Assembly (NCBI RefSeq): GCF_001083785.1 | Contig: NZ_LAVL01000001.1 | Location: 167,608-231,607, forward strand | Origin: Nonomuraea sp. SBT364 | Lineage (GTDB): Bacteria; Actinomycetota; Actinomycetes; Streptosporangiales; Streptosporangiaceae | Direction of reading: 5' to 3' | Length of the DNA: 64,000 nucleotides | Shown: in pieces, positions 41,574 through 49,834 of the stretch | Layout: every line of letters begins with the position of its first letter | Position numbering within the stretch: the stretch's first letter is position 1 | Notes under the pieces: generated by a model | Database searches by the model: none | What the model saw: the letters and a program-made list of their open reading frames with translations, nothing else | Told to the model about the DNA's origin: nothing | Made by a program: the position numbers and the translations under genes

Positions 41574-42362
41574 TCAGATCGACATCTCGTGCTGTCCCGG
41601 CGATTTCAGAATGTGTTCGTCGTCATCGAGAAGTGCCCGGTGCAGGCGCACCAGCTCGGCGCCTGGATCGCTGCCGAGTTCGTCGCAGAGCAGGCGGCCG
41701 GCCCGATGGTAGGCGGCGAAGGCGGCGTCTCGCTGGCCGAGAAGATAGCTGACCCGGATCAGTTGCCCCCACGAGCGTTCGCGGAGTGGGTGCTCGGCGA
41801 GAGTGTCGAGGATGTTCTGGTGGGCCGATCGAAGCTGTCCGGTGAGTAACTGAGCCTCGGCAAGGTCCTCCCTGACACCTGAATATCGGAAGGTGAAAGC
41901 GTCGAGGCGGCTGCGCAATTGGCTCGACGCGGCGATGTCGCTGCCCACCGGCCCGCGCCACATGCCGATCGCGCCGGTCAGGTCGCAGATCGCGGCCGGT
42001 AGCCGATTCTGCGTGAGCGCGAGATGGCCGCTGTCCGCCAGGCGGTTGAGATGGTGGACGTCGATGAGGCCGTGCGGCACGCAGAGCCGGTAACCGCGTT
42101 CGCCGCCACGTACCGTGATCATGTAGTCGTCGTATCCCGTGAGCCGCAGGTAGCGGCGGACCAGTGCGACGTACGTGCGGAGATTGCTCGCCGCCGACCG
42201 CGGCGGCGAGTCCCAGATCATGCGGCACACGCGATCGAAGGCGACGGTGGCGCCGGCTTCGAGCGCGAGTACGACCAGCACACTTCTCGCGTGTGCCGCG
42301 GGTATGGAGACGGTCAAGTGAGGGGCGACAAGTTCGACATGGCCGAAGACGCGAAGTAGCAC
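41574..42362 (-). CDS. SARP-type transcriptional activator (OmpR-like wHTH plus BTAD)
   Basis: 262 residues. The winged helix covers about 1-95 (SVLVVLALEAGATVAFDRVC, MIWDSPPRSAASNLRTYVAL then VRRYLRLTGYDDYMITVRGG) and the bacterial transcriptional activation domain about 100-245 (LRERSWGQLIRVSYLLGQRD then AAFAAYHRAGRLLCDELGSD). This is the standard size of pathway-specific activators of secondary metabolism. GTG 42362 has AAGGG six bases upstream. It precedes the six-gene run 38343-41431 on the same strand and is its likely activator. Confidence 0.88.
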   Translation of the reverse strand: MLLRVFGHVELVAPHLTVSIPAAHARSVLVVLALEAGATVAFDRVCRMIWDSPPRSAASNLRTYVALVRRYLRLTGYDDYMITVRGGERGYRLCVPHGLIDVHHLNRLADSGHLALTQNRLPAAICDLTGAIGMWRGPVGSDIAASSQLRSRLDAFTFRYSGVREDLAEAQLLTGQLRSAHQNILDTLAEHPLRERSWGQLIRVSYLLGQRDAAFAAYHRAGRLLCDELGSDPGAELVRLHRALLDDDEHILKSPGQHEMSI

Positions 42363-42896
42363 GCGGCACCCTTTCTTTGCCCGGCTGATCGACCCGCTCG
42401 CGTGGCAGGCTGTTCTCGAGCACCGCCGTCCGATCGCTGATCAGTGGGGCATTACACATTTCGCTACGCACCGCCACGGCAGCCGCAGGTCAGCGGGGTG
42501 ATGGACGGGATGCGGGAACCGACGAGTTGTGACAACGATCAAGACGCGGCGGTCGGGGACGGGGGAATCGGCTGGAGGGGGCATGCCATGGTCCTCACGT
42601 CGTAGTTGAACGGGTCGCGCCGCCGAGATGAGGCAGGAGCCGTGAGCTCACTCAACGGGACGACGTGTTTCCCCGGCGTTTCCCTCGCGTGTCCGCGGCG
42701 GTCTCCGAGCGCATGCGAAAGGACGGTCGGTCGTGCGATGCACCGTGTGGCCCTCGTCCGGGTCGACGTTCGGCGGTCGCCGTCCGATCACCGTCGTCAC
42801 CACGACCCGGCTCGGCCTGCGCGAGGAGAGGCTGAGCGCTCTGGGGTCCAGCTCCTGGACGCGGCGATCCGCGCCACGCTCGGCGAACCCGTCCGG
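42363..42896. other. intergenic, no gene recognised
   Basis: 534 bases between the SARP gene start and the 3' end of the CPBP protease gene. Long open frames exist only as shadows of high-GC composition. It should contain the SARP promoter. Confidence 0.4.
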
Positions 42897-43787
42897 TCAG
42901 GAGCGTCGATGCGACAGCCTGACGCGAGTGGTGAGCAGGACGAGAACCGCCAGTACGCCGAAGCCGATCATCGATGGCAGGAGGACGTGGCTCCGGGTCA
43001 TGGGGGAGCCGTCGAAGAGGTCGCTGACCGCGTTCATGCCCGAGTTGAACGCGTCGTGGAGGAGCACCATGATCAGTAGGCTGCCGCCGGTGTTGTTGAA
43101 CACCCAGGTCATGAAGATGGACAGGACCGTGGTCAGCAGTAGGAACTGCACGATGGTGCCCGGAGTGGCGCCGCCCTTGGGGTCCGCCCATGCCGACGAT
43201 ACGAACAGCGGTAGGTGCCAGCCGCCCCACATCAGTCCGAGGATGAGGGAGGCGGGCAGCGGGCCGTACCGCTGCTGCAGCCTGGGCAGGGCATATCCGC
43301 GCCAGCCCGGCTCCTCGCCGAGCGCCCCGATGACGAGCTGCACCGTCAGGAACATGATGACCAGTGACGGCACCACGTCCGCCGAGAACGTGAAGTGAGC
43401 GGCGGTGCCCGGGATGGCGAAGGCGGCGATCACCGGCACCGCGAGGACGCCGCCGATCACCAGGACGTACCAGCGCGGCGGCACCCGCCAGGATCGCAGC
43501 CCCCGCAGCAGGCTCCGCACCGCGCCCGGGCCCGCGGTGTTGCGCAGCGTCACCAGGGCCGCGACCAGCGGGCCGAACGAGCCCGCGATCACACAGACGT
43601 CCAGCAGCCAGCTGTCCTTGCCGATCGGCAGGAGGTCCAGTCCATCGTCGGACAGCACGATCGGCAGGTAGAGCAGCCAGCTGAAGGCGAAGGCGAGGGC
43701 GAAGAACATCCACAGCGCATGCGGTGGCTCGGTGCGTGTGCCGGTGTCATGGGAGGTCGGCGATGGGTTCAAAGTCACCGGAGACAA
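42897..43787 (-). CDS. CPBP family intramembrane glutamic endopeptidase (CAAX-like)
   Basis: 296 residues with about seven helices. The catalytic motifs are intact: EExxxR in GALGEEPGWRGYALP (Glu158, Glu159, Arg163), the FxxxH-type motif in LMWGGWHLPLF (His191) and the C-terminal HDAFNSG. The family includes CAAX-processing and bacteriocin-related proteases that cleave within the membrane. The first 20 residues are polar and cytosolic. It stands beside, not in, the operon of the LuxR regulator. Substrate unknown. Confidence 0.9.
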   Translation of the reverse strand: MSPVTLNPSPTSHDTGTRTEPPHALWMFFALAFAFSWLLYLPIVLSDDGLDLLPIGKDSWLLDVCVIAGSFGPLVAALVTLRNTAGPGAVRSLLRGLRSWRVPPRWYVLVIGGVLAVPVIAAFAIPGTAAHFTFSADVVPSLVIMFLTVQLVIGALGEEPGWRGYALPRLQQRYGPLPASLILGLMWGGWHLPLFVSSAWADPKGGATPGTIVQFLLLTTVLSIFMTWVFNNTGGSLLIMVLLHDAFNSGMNAVSDLFDGSPMTRSHVLLPSMIGFGVLAVLVLLTTRVRLSHRRS

Positions 43788-43867
43788 GGTAGGGATGTGA
43801 CCAGTGCGCTGCCTCCGGCGATTGCCCTAATACCGCCCGGTAGCCGGCGGGCCGAACATCGGCGCTC

Positions 43868-46840
43868 CTACCTCACGGGTCCGGGGAGCAGACCCTGGCG
43901 GATGGCGCGGGCCACCGCCTGTGGGCCGGTGTGGGCGCCGAGTTTGGTATAGACGCGTTCCAGGTGGGACCGCACCGTGCTGGGCGCCAGGCCCAGGCGC
44001 TCGCCCACCTGCGGTGCGGACAGTCCTTCGGTCAGCAGGCTCAGGACCTCGATCTCGCGGCTGGTCAGCTCCGGTGCGCCGGGCTTGGCGCCTACGGTTT
44101 CGGTGCAGGCCAGGTAGGCCTGGCGGGTGAAGCGTTCCTGGATGGCGAGCTGCCGCGCCTTGCATGCCGCCTCGGCGAGCAGGGGGGCCAGGTCATCGCC
44201 ATGCTCGGCGAACGGTCTGAGGTACGCGCCCGGCGCCGCCTGCGCGAGCGCTCCGGCGATGGCCGCCAGTGCCCGGCGCCGATCGCCGGCTGCCTGCCGT
44301 GCCAGCGCCGCGACCACCCGCAGCCGCAGGTGGGAGGCGGCGCAGACGACGTCGGCGTGCCGCGTCATCGCCTGGGAGGCGATCGCGTCCGCGGTGGCCC
44401 AGTCGCGTCCGGCCAGCGCGATCCGGGCGGCGATCAGTTCCTCGTAGAGGCGCAGGCCCGCCGGAGGTTCGCCGCCGGCCACGGTGATGGCTCTGGCCTG
44501 GGTGAGCGTGTGCTCGGCCGCGGCCAGGTGTCCGAACGTCAGCAGCGCGTACGCTCGCCGGGCCGCCGCAGACCGACGCGCGGCGGCGCCGAAGCCGGGA
44601 TTGTCCAGGCCCGGTGTTCCAGCGATGTAGTCCGCCATCGCGTCGAATGCGCGGAGCGTTCCCGGCTCATCGCCGCGGGCCAGGCAGAGGTCGGCCGCGG
44701 CCCGGTATCCGTGCAGCCGTACTCCGGGATCGTGGTGGTCCGTCGCGGCTTGGAGGTCGAGGGCGTGTGCCACGGCCTCGCCGATCCGGTGCCCCTCCAA
44801 CAGTGCCTCCACCATCACCAGCGGGGCCGCGGCGAGGTGCTCATCGGGCTCGACGCGCCGCGCCGCAGCCAGCGCGGCGGACTCCCGGCAGCTCGCCATC
44901 GCCCGCCGTAGGTCGCCGCGGCACAAATGCGCCTGCGCGAGCACCAGCAGTGCGTCCAGGCGGTGCGTCACGTCGTATTCGGACCGGCTCAGACGGGCGC
45001 ACTCCTGCTGGACGCGCTGGCCAGGACCTTCCTGGACCCCGTGGCCCAGCGGGTCGGTCAGCCGGAGCACGGTCTGGAGACGCATGCCCGGCTCGGTCAG
45101 GTACGGCTGGTCGAGGGCCGCCTGCGCGGCGTCGATCGCCGCCGCGGGTGACCCGTCGAGGAAGAGGCAGTGCGCAAGGATCGTGGCATGGAGAGCGCGC
45201 GCCTTCGGCGGCAGGCGGGCGGCGTCCACCCGCGTCAGCCAAGCAGCGGGATCGTCCGTCGCGTACGGATGGGAGCATGCCCCCTCCCGGAGCGATCCGT
45301 GGATGAGGGTGAAAGAGACGAGCAGGCACAGCACCGGGTTCTCGGCCAGCGTCGGCTCGGGCAGCCCGCCCAGCCACCGGCTGAGCCGGGCGTGTTCCAG
45401 CCAGAGTCCGCCGTCGTGCTCAGCCAGCCTGGCCAGAAGCCGGGCCGCAACGCGCGGATCGTCTCCGGCAAGGGCGTGCTCGACCGCTTCGCGCTGGTCC
45501 CCGGCCGACTCGTGCCAGTCGGCCGCGCGCCGATGCAACTCCGGGAGCAGCTCGGGACACCGCCGGGCCAGGTAGCGCCGCACGGCCGCTGCGAACAGCT
45601 GGTGGTAGCGGTACCAGCGGTCGCTCGCGTCAAGAGGGACCAGGAACAGACCGCTGCGGGCGAGCGCGGGCAGGGCTCGAGCGCCGTCGGTCCGGCCGGT
45701 CAGCGCGTCACACAATGCGGGAGTCAACCTGGACAGGACGCAGGTGGCCAGGACGAGCTGCCGGGTTTCGTCAGGCAGCCCGTCCAGCACCTCGGTGACC
45801 AGGTAGTCGTCCAGGTCGCCGGTGGCGGCGGCGATCTCGTGCCCGGCGGGCACGCCCCGCCCCACGGCCAGCGCCGCCAGCTGCAGACCGGCGGGCCAGC
45901 CTTCGGTCCGCGCGTGCAGGCCGGCGACGGCCCGGGGGCCGAGGCGCAGGCCCATCGTCTCGCCCAGGAACGCCGCTGTCTCCGTGGTGGTGAAGCGCAA
46001 GCGTGCGGCGTCCAGATCGCACATCCGGTGCTTGGCCCGCCAGGTCGCCAACGGCAGGGGTGGAGGGTAGCGGGTCGCGATGATCAGATGGATGCGTGGC
46101 GGCAGGCGCTCGACGAGGTGGGCGACGGCATCGTGCAGGTCGGCCGAGCCGATGAGGTGATAGTCGTCCAGCACCAGGACCAGGTCGCCGGGCCGGCCGG
46201 CCAGTTTGTTGATCAGGCCGGCCAAACGGCGGCGCAGGGCCGGGCGGGAGTCGATGGCGGTGTCCGGCATCGTGACGTCGAGCGCGGCGGCGAATCCCCG
46301 GCAGAACGTCACGAGATCGTTGTCGTCGCGGTCCAGGGACAGCCAGGCCACGCGTGCCGACGTGGTCGCCGCCCAGGCCGCCAGCGTCGTGGTCTTCCCG
46401 GACCCGGCGGGCGCGCAGACGAGCGTCAGCGGCAGCCTGGCTGCACGGTCCAAGGCGGCGTAGAGCTGTGGCCGGGCCACCGCGCCCGCACGCGCCGGCG
46501 GAACACCGAGCTTGGTGACCTCGGGCGGCTCGCCGTGCGACGCCGCGGCGGCGAGCACGTGGCCTGCGTCGTCCAGCGCGTTCGCGGTCACCTGATCCGA
46601 ACCGCCCAGGTAGACCCGCCGCCGGACGCCCAGGACCCGTCGATGGGCCCGCCAGTAGCCCGTGCCGCGTCCGTTACCGGACGTCTCCCAGCGCACGGTG
46701 AAGCGTCCCGCCGGATGCTCGACGGCGAACGCGGCGGCTTCGGTCAGCCAGGCGCGCCATTGCGGTGTTCCGACCGCGATCTCGGGCCGGCCTGGCGCGA
46801 TGCCGAGCAGCCCGTCCCGGATCACCGGCAACTCCACCAT
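43868..46840 (-). CDS. giant LuxR-family regulator, MalT-like (ATPase, TPR-like, C-terminal HTH)
   Basis: 990 residues. An N-terminal ~100-residue extension (PQWRAWLTEAAAFAVEHPAG then RFTVRWETSGNGRGTGYWRA) is followed by a STAND ATPase with Walker A at 143-151 (APAGSGKTT) and Walker B LVLVLDDYHL. A long helical-repeat region comes next, then the LuxR HTH at the C terminus (LTSREIEVLSLLTEGLSAPQ then GLAPSTVRSHLERVYTKLG). Such proteins switch on transcription after an inducer binds the repeat region. ATG 46840 follows GGAAGG. A 69-codon frame overlaps the start (GTG 47031 to 46822); I give it little weight. Confidence 0.9.
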   Translation of the reverse strand: MVELPVIRDGLLGIAPGRPEIAVGTPQWRAWLTEAAAFAVEHPAGRFTVRWETSGNGRGTGYWRAHRRVLGVRRRVYLGGSDQVTANALDDAGHVLAAAASHGEPPEVTKLGVPPARAGAVARPQLYAALDRAARLPLTLVCAPAGSGKTTTLAAWAATTSARVAWLSLDRDDNDLVTFCRGFAAALDVTMPDTAIDSRPALRRRLAGLINKLAGRPGDLVLVLDDYHLIGSADLHDAVAHLVERLPPRIHLIIATRYPPPLPLATWRAKHRMCDLDAARLRFTTTETAAFLGETMGLRLGPRAVAGLHARTEGWPAGLQLAALAVGRGVPAGHEIAAATGDLDDYLVTEVLDGLPDETRQLVLATCVLSRLTPALCDALTGRTDGARALPALARSGLFLVPLDASDRWYRYHQLFAAAVRRYLARRCPELLPELHRRAADWHESAGDQREAVEHALAGDDPRVAARLLARLAEHDGGLWLEHARLSRWLGGLPEPTLAENPVLCLLVSFTLIHGSLREGACSHPYATDDPAAWLTRVDAARLPPKARALHATILAHCLFLDGSPAAAIDAAQAALDQPYLTEPGMRLQTVLRLTDPLGHGVQEGPGQRVQQECARLSRSEYDVTHRLDALLVLAQAHLCRGDLRRAMASCRESAALAAARRVEPDEHLAAAPLVMVEALLEGHRIGEAVAHALDLQAATDHHDPGVRLHGYRAAADLCLARGDEPGTLRAFDAMADYIAGTPGLDNPGFGAAARRSAAARRAYALLTFGHLAAAEHTLTQARAITVAGGEPPAGLRLYEELIAARIALAGRDWATADAIASQAMTRHADVVCAASHLRLRVVAALARQAAGDRRRALAAIAGALAQAAPGAYLRPFAEHGDDLAPLLAEAACKARQLAIQERFTRQAYLACTETVGAKPGAPELTSREIEVLSLLTEGLSAPQVGERLGLAPSTVRSHLERVYTKLGAHTGPQAVARAIRQGLLPGPVR

Positions 46841-47546
46841 CGCCCACCTTCCGGCTCATTGGAACAGTCGCTCCCGGCCGTGTCCGCGGCGGCAGCCCGA
46901 TGCCATGGCTCCAGGCGCCGTGCCGGTGACTCGAACAGCGGGCCGTGGGCAGCGAAATGGCTGACCTTGACCAGAACGCCGTCATCACGGAGCACGTGGG
47001 TGATCTCGGAGAACAACAGCGGCCGCGTCACTCCCCCCTTTGATTCCACCGTTCTCCAGCGAGACAAGAGGACGGTGATATCCGCGGCGTCCGAGGCGCA
47101 AGCACCTGTTCGGCCACAGTATCGCGGTCACCGCGGCCGGACACGGCCTACCAGAACCGGTCTCCCCCAGCGGGTTCCCGGGCTGCGCCGGGAAGCCGAA
47201 CGAGGCTACTGGCCAACCTGGTCGACACCCCGCCCTGGTGCTCGGCCGTACCTGGACTTCCGGCCTGGAACCAGCTCGGTGCCGCCCTGCCCGACGCCAC
47301 ACCCGACGACCTCGTCGGCGTCGCCCGGCGCAATGAACGGAACTGACCACCGCCGTACTGAAGGCGTGCGACGAAAGTACCTAAGCACGGCGGATTCCCC
47401 GCCGCCGCCGTCTCCGTATCTTGGTGATCGCCCATGAATCCGATCACGAAGGAGACGGGCACCCCGATCCACCCACGGGGAGCTGCCGAGACAACAGGCT
47501 CACCCCCTCCGGCCCCTGCGGGCCGGAGCTTCGACAGGAGATTCTC
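46841..47546. other. promoter region and scraps between the MalT-like gene and the secreted protein
   Basis: Two marginal items. A minus ORF 46822-47031 (MTRPLLFSEITHVLRDDGVL then VKVSHFAAHGPLFESP) resembles the end of a methyltransferase domain but has its ribosome site too close. A plus phase ending at TGA 47344-47346 reads RLLANLVDTPPWCSAVPGLP then AWNQLGAALPDATPDDLVGV, a protein-like C-terminal fragment without a start or recognised family. Confidence 0.35.
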
Positions 47547-47960
47547 ATCAAGAAGAAATTGGCCATCACCGCCCTTGCCGCCCTTGCCGCCACCACGATG
47601 CTGAGCAGCGCCGCCCACGCCGGGACACCGGCGAACGTCTGGGTGAACGGCGAGGCGATCGGCTCAGAGGTCTACGCCGTCGGCGTCGGCGCTGAAGGTC
47701 AGGTGGACCGGGTGCAGGTCAACTTCCAGGTGTCCAAGGGCCAGGTCATCACCGGCGTGCGAAACGGCACCGCCCACTGCCAGATCGCCACCTTCGCAGC
47801 GACCTGCGACCTGATGTCCGGCTCCTACCCGCAGTTCTTCGAGGTGACGGTACGGCGGTACGAGGCCGGGCCCGGGCCGTTCAACCTGACGGTCAACGCC
47901 ATCTCCTCGGCACGCGAATGGGACTACGCCGACAACTCCACCGTCATCGGACACTACTGA
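47547..47960 (+). CDS. small secreted protein with a probable ATC start codon
   Basis: 137 residues: a textbook signal peptide (IKKKLAITALAALAATTMLS then SAAHA, cleavage before GTPANV) and a ~115-residue beta-rich domain with two Cys (AHCQIA, ATCDLM) and the end DYADNSTVIGHY. There is no ATG/GTG/TTG that keeps the basic n-region. A perfect AGGAG (47536-47540) stands six bases before ATC 47547, so ATC, or ATT 47541 less well spaced, is the most credible initiator. TTG 47559 would remove the Lys residues. The family is unknown; the fold may be DUF11/Ig-like. Confidence 0.65.
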   Translation: MKKKLAITALAALAATTMLSSAAHAGTPANVWVNGEAIGSEVYAVGVGAEGQVDRVQVNFQVSKGQVITGVRNGTAHCQIATFAATCDLMSGSYPQFFEVTVRRYEAGPGPFNLTVNAISSAREWDYADNSTVIGHY

Positions 47961-48484
47961 CGCGACCGCCGCTCCACGCGGACCTCCCCGCGCACTCGTC
48001 CGCGACGCGGGAGCCGTACGGTTCGGCGGCAGGCTCGGGATGTACCCGCTGCCGAGAATCTGGACCGCCGACCGGGAGGGCCGCGTGCACCACAATCTGT
48101 ACGCGCACGCTCCCGGCCGGGAAGCCGTGGACGCGGCCGGCCGGACGATCGACCTGGCCCGTCCGGCCGTCGCGCTCTACCGGCAGAACCCCACGGCATG
48201 AACGCCCGGCTGCGCGGTGGCGGCCGAAGCCCTCAGCCCGAGTATGGGGCCGGCACCGTGCTGTCACTGCGCGAGGGCCACCGGGTGAGCAGCCCGACTC
48301 CGGCCACGATCGCGGACGGGCTCACCCACCGCACCCCGGCGCCGCGGTCGGCGGAGGAAAGGCGGCTCGGTTCGGGGTCGGTGGGTCGCCGGCGACGAGC
48401 CGGACGCGGGCTTCGGTCAGGATGTCCAGGCCCATGTAGCGGCGGGCCTCGACCCGTCCTCCCCGGGCTGCGAGGTCGACGTGC
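47961..48484. other. gene fragments downstream of the secreted protein
   Basis: A plus frame ending at TGA 48199-48201 reads RFGGRLGMYPLPRIWTADRE then GRVHHNLYAHAPGREAVDAA and GRTIDLARPAVALYRQNPTA. It is convincingly protein-like, but without its own start or a family I know. On the minus strand near 48370-48480 the phrase GLDILTEARVRLVAGDPPTP also looks coding. Both appear to be remnants. Confidence 0.4.
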
Positions 48485-48991
48485 TCAGGTCCCGGAGGTG
48501 CAGCGTGGTTCCGCTTCGCTCGGCGCGTCGTCGCCGGTGAGCCACTTGCCGTCGGCCATGAGGTCACGGCCGGCGAGCTCGTTCGCCTCGCGCCAGGCCT
48601 GTACGTGTCGCGGGACCAGCCGGAAGTAGGAGTAGCCGCCGCCCTGCGCACGGGGCTCGAAGCCGGCCTTGGCGGCGAAGGCGTCGCCGACCTCGTCCGG
48701 GATCTCGGCGGCGGGGATCTTCTCGCGCACGTCGGCATGGATGAGGACGACGTCGCGCGTGTGGCCGATCGCGATCCTGACCGTGCCGGTCGCCTCCAGG
48801 AACCGGGCCGTGGGATTGGTCCCGGCGGTGGAGATGAGCAGGGTCCGGCCGTCCCAGAGGTACGACAGCGGCATGAGGTAGGGCGAGCCGGCCGGGTCGG
48901 CGGTCGCGAACCAGGCGTCGACGTCGCGCTCCAGCCGGTCCAGGGTGTCGCGGACCCGCTGGTCCAGGGGACGGGCGGCAGGGGTTGTCAT
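48485..48991 (-). CDS. pyridoxamine 5'-phosphate oxidase-like FMN/F420-binding protein
   Basis: 168 residues with the split-barrel pattern: VRDTLDRLERDVDAWFATAD, SPYLMPLSYLWDGRTLLIST, GTNPTARFLEATGTVRIAIG and HTRDVVLIHADVREKIPAAE. In actinomycetes such proteins bind FMN, F420 or heme and reduce small molecules. ATG 48991 has GGAG upstream. It starts 38 bases after the end of the VOC gene on the same strand, so the two may be cotranscribed. Confidence 0.85.
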   Translation of the reverse strand: MTTPAARPLDQRVRDTLDRLERDVDAWFATADPAGSPYLMPLSYLWDGRTLLISTAGTNPTARFLEATGTVRIAIGHTRDVVLIHADVREKIPAAEIPDEVGDAFAAKAGFEPRAQGGGYSYFRLVPRHVQAWREANELAGRDLMADGKWLTGDDAPSEAEPRCTSGT

Positions 48992-49029
48992 CTCGTCATC
49001 TCCAGAGGAAAAGGGTGGACGTCGTGCGT

Positions 49030-49653
49030 TCAGCCGACCGGGCGGGAGGTGGCGGTGGCCTCCCAGGTGAACCCGTCCGGGTCGGTCATGGGCTCGGCGT
49101 CGGTGCCGATGACGAGCCGGTGTGAGCCGGTTCCTTCCATCGGAACGCCGGCATCCTTGGCGGCGGCGCGGCGGCTGTAGAGGGCCAGCCTGACGGGCGC
49201 GGTGTCGAACTCGACGTACTTGCGGCCGAAGCTCTTGGTCACCGAGAGGCCGTGCTCGACGTAGACGCTCTTGGCCGCGGCGACGTCGTCGCCCCCCAGC
49301 AGGAGCACGATGTCGTCGATGTCCCGGGTGGCCGGGCCGGTGTCCTTCTTCGACGACGACGCGATCTTCCAGAGCGTGCCGTACGGGTCCCGCAGCACAC
49401 CGCCATAACCCCAGAAGCTCTTCGTGGGCGGCTTCAGGGCGGTCGCGCCCCCATGCAGAGCGGTGCCGAAGAGGCTGTCCACCGTGCTCGGCTGGGACAC
49501 CACCAGCGACATGAGATACCCGCGGAAGCCGGTTGTCGGCGCCTGCGATTCGCGGGTGCGTACCCGATCTCCCACGCCGAAGGCGGTGGCGTAGAAGTCG
49601 TCGGCGGCCGCGGGGTCGGGGACTTCGAACGTGACGGAGAGGATGGAGGTCAT
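49030..49653 (-). CDS. VOC family (glyoxalase-like) protein with two domains
   Basis: 207 residues forming two VOC modules: MTSILSVTFEVPDPAAADDF to LRDPYGTLWKIASSSKKDTG, and DIDDIVLLLGGDDVAAAKSV to PMTDPDGFTWEATATSRPVG. The ends of both modules (DPYG, DPDG) are typical VOC metal-site strands. It resembles proteins annotated as glyoxalase or bleomycin-resistance-like. ATG 49653 has AAGGAAAGG upstream. It diverges from the giant regulator at 49835, sharing about 180 bases of control region. Confidence 0.85.
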   Translation of the reverse strand: MTSILSVTFEVPDPAAADDFYATAFGVGDRVRTRESQAPTTGFRGYLMSLVVSQPSTVDSLFGTALHGGATALKPPTKSFWGYGGVLRDPYGTLWKIASSSKKDTGPATRDIDDIVLLLGGDDVAAAKSVYVEHGLSVTKSFGRKYVEFDTAPVRLALYSRRAAAKDAGVPMEGTGSHRLVIGTDAEPMTDPDGFTWEATATSRPVG

Positions 49654-49834
49654 CGCCTTTCCTTCTCGACGGTCCGGATGAGGTTCTATCGGTCCTGGAT
49701 GAGGCTGAGGACGCGGTCTGATGTGCTTCCAGCTTCGTGCCGCCCCTGGCCGGTGAGCATCCGTGGTGACCACGGAGCCGACCACGGATAGCCCGTACGG
49801 CATCAGACCACAGGAGATGCGACAGAATGCGACC

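Noticed and set aside
46822..47031. small gene overlapping the start of the MalT-like regulator
   Set aside because: Ribosome site too close to the GTG, no family match; kept only as a note.
45170..47437. 755-codon plus-strand ORF
   Set aside because: It is antisense to the MalT-like regulator, whose ATPase and HTH motifs are clear. Its own product is a low-complexity Gly/Arg/Gln run, a high-GC shadow.
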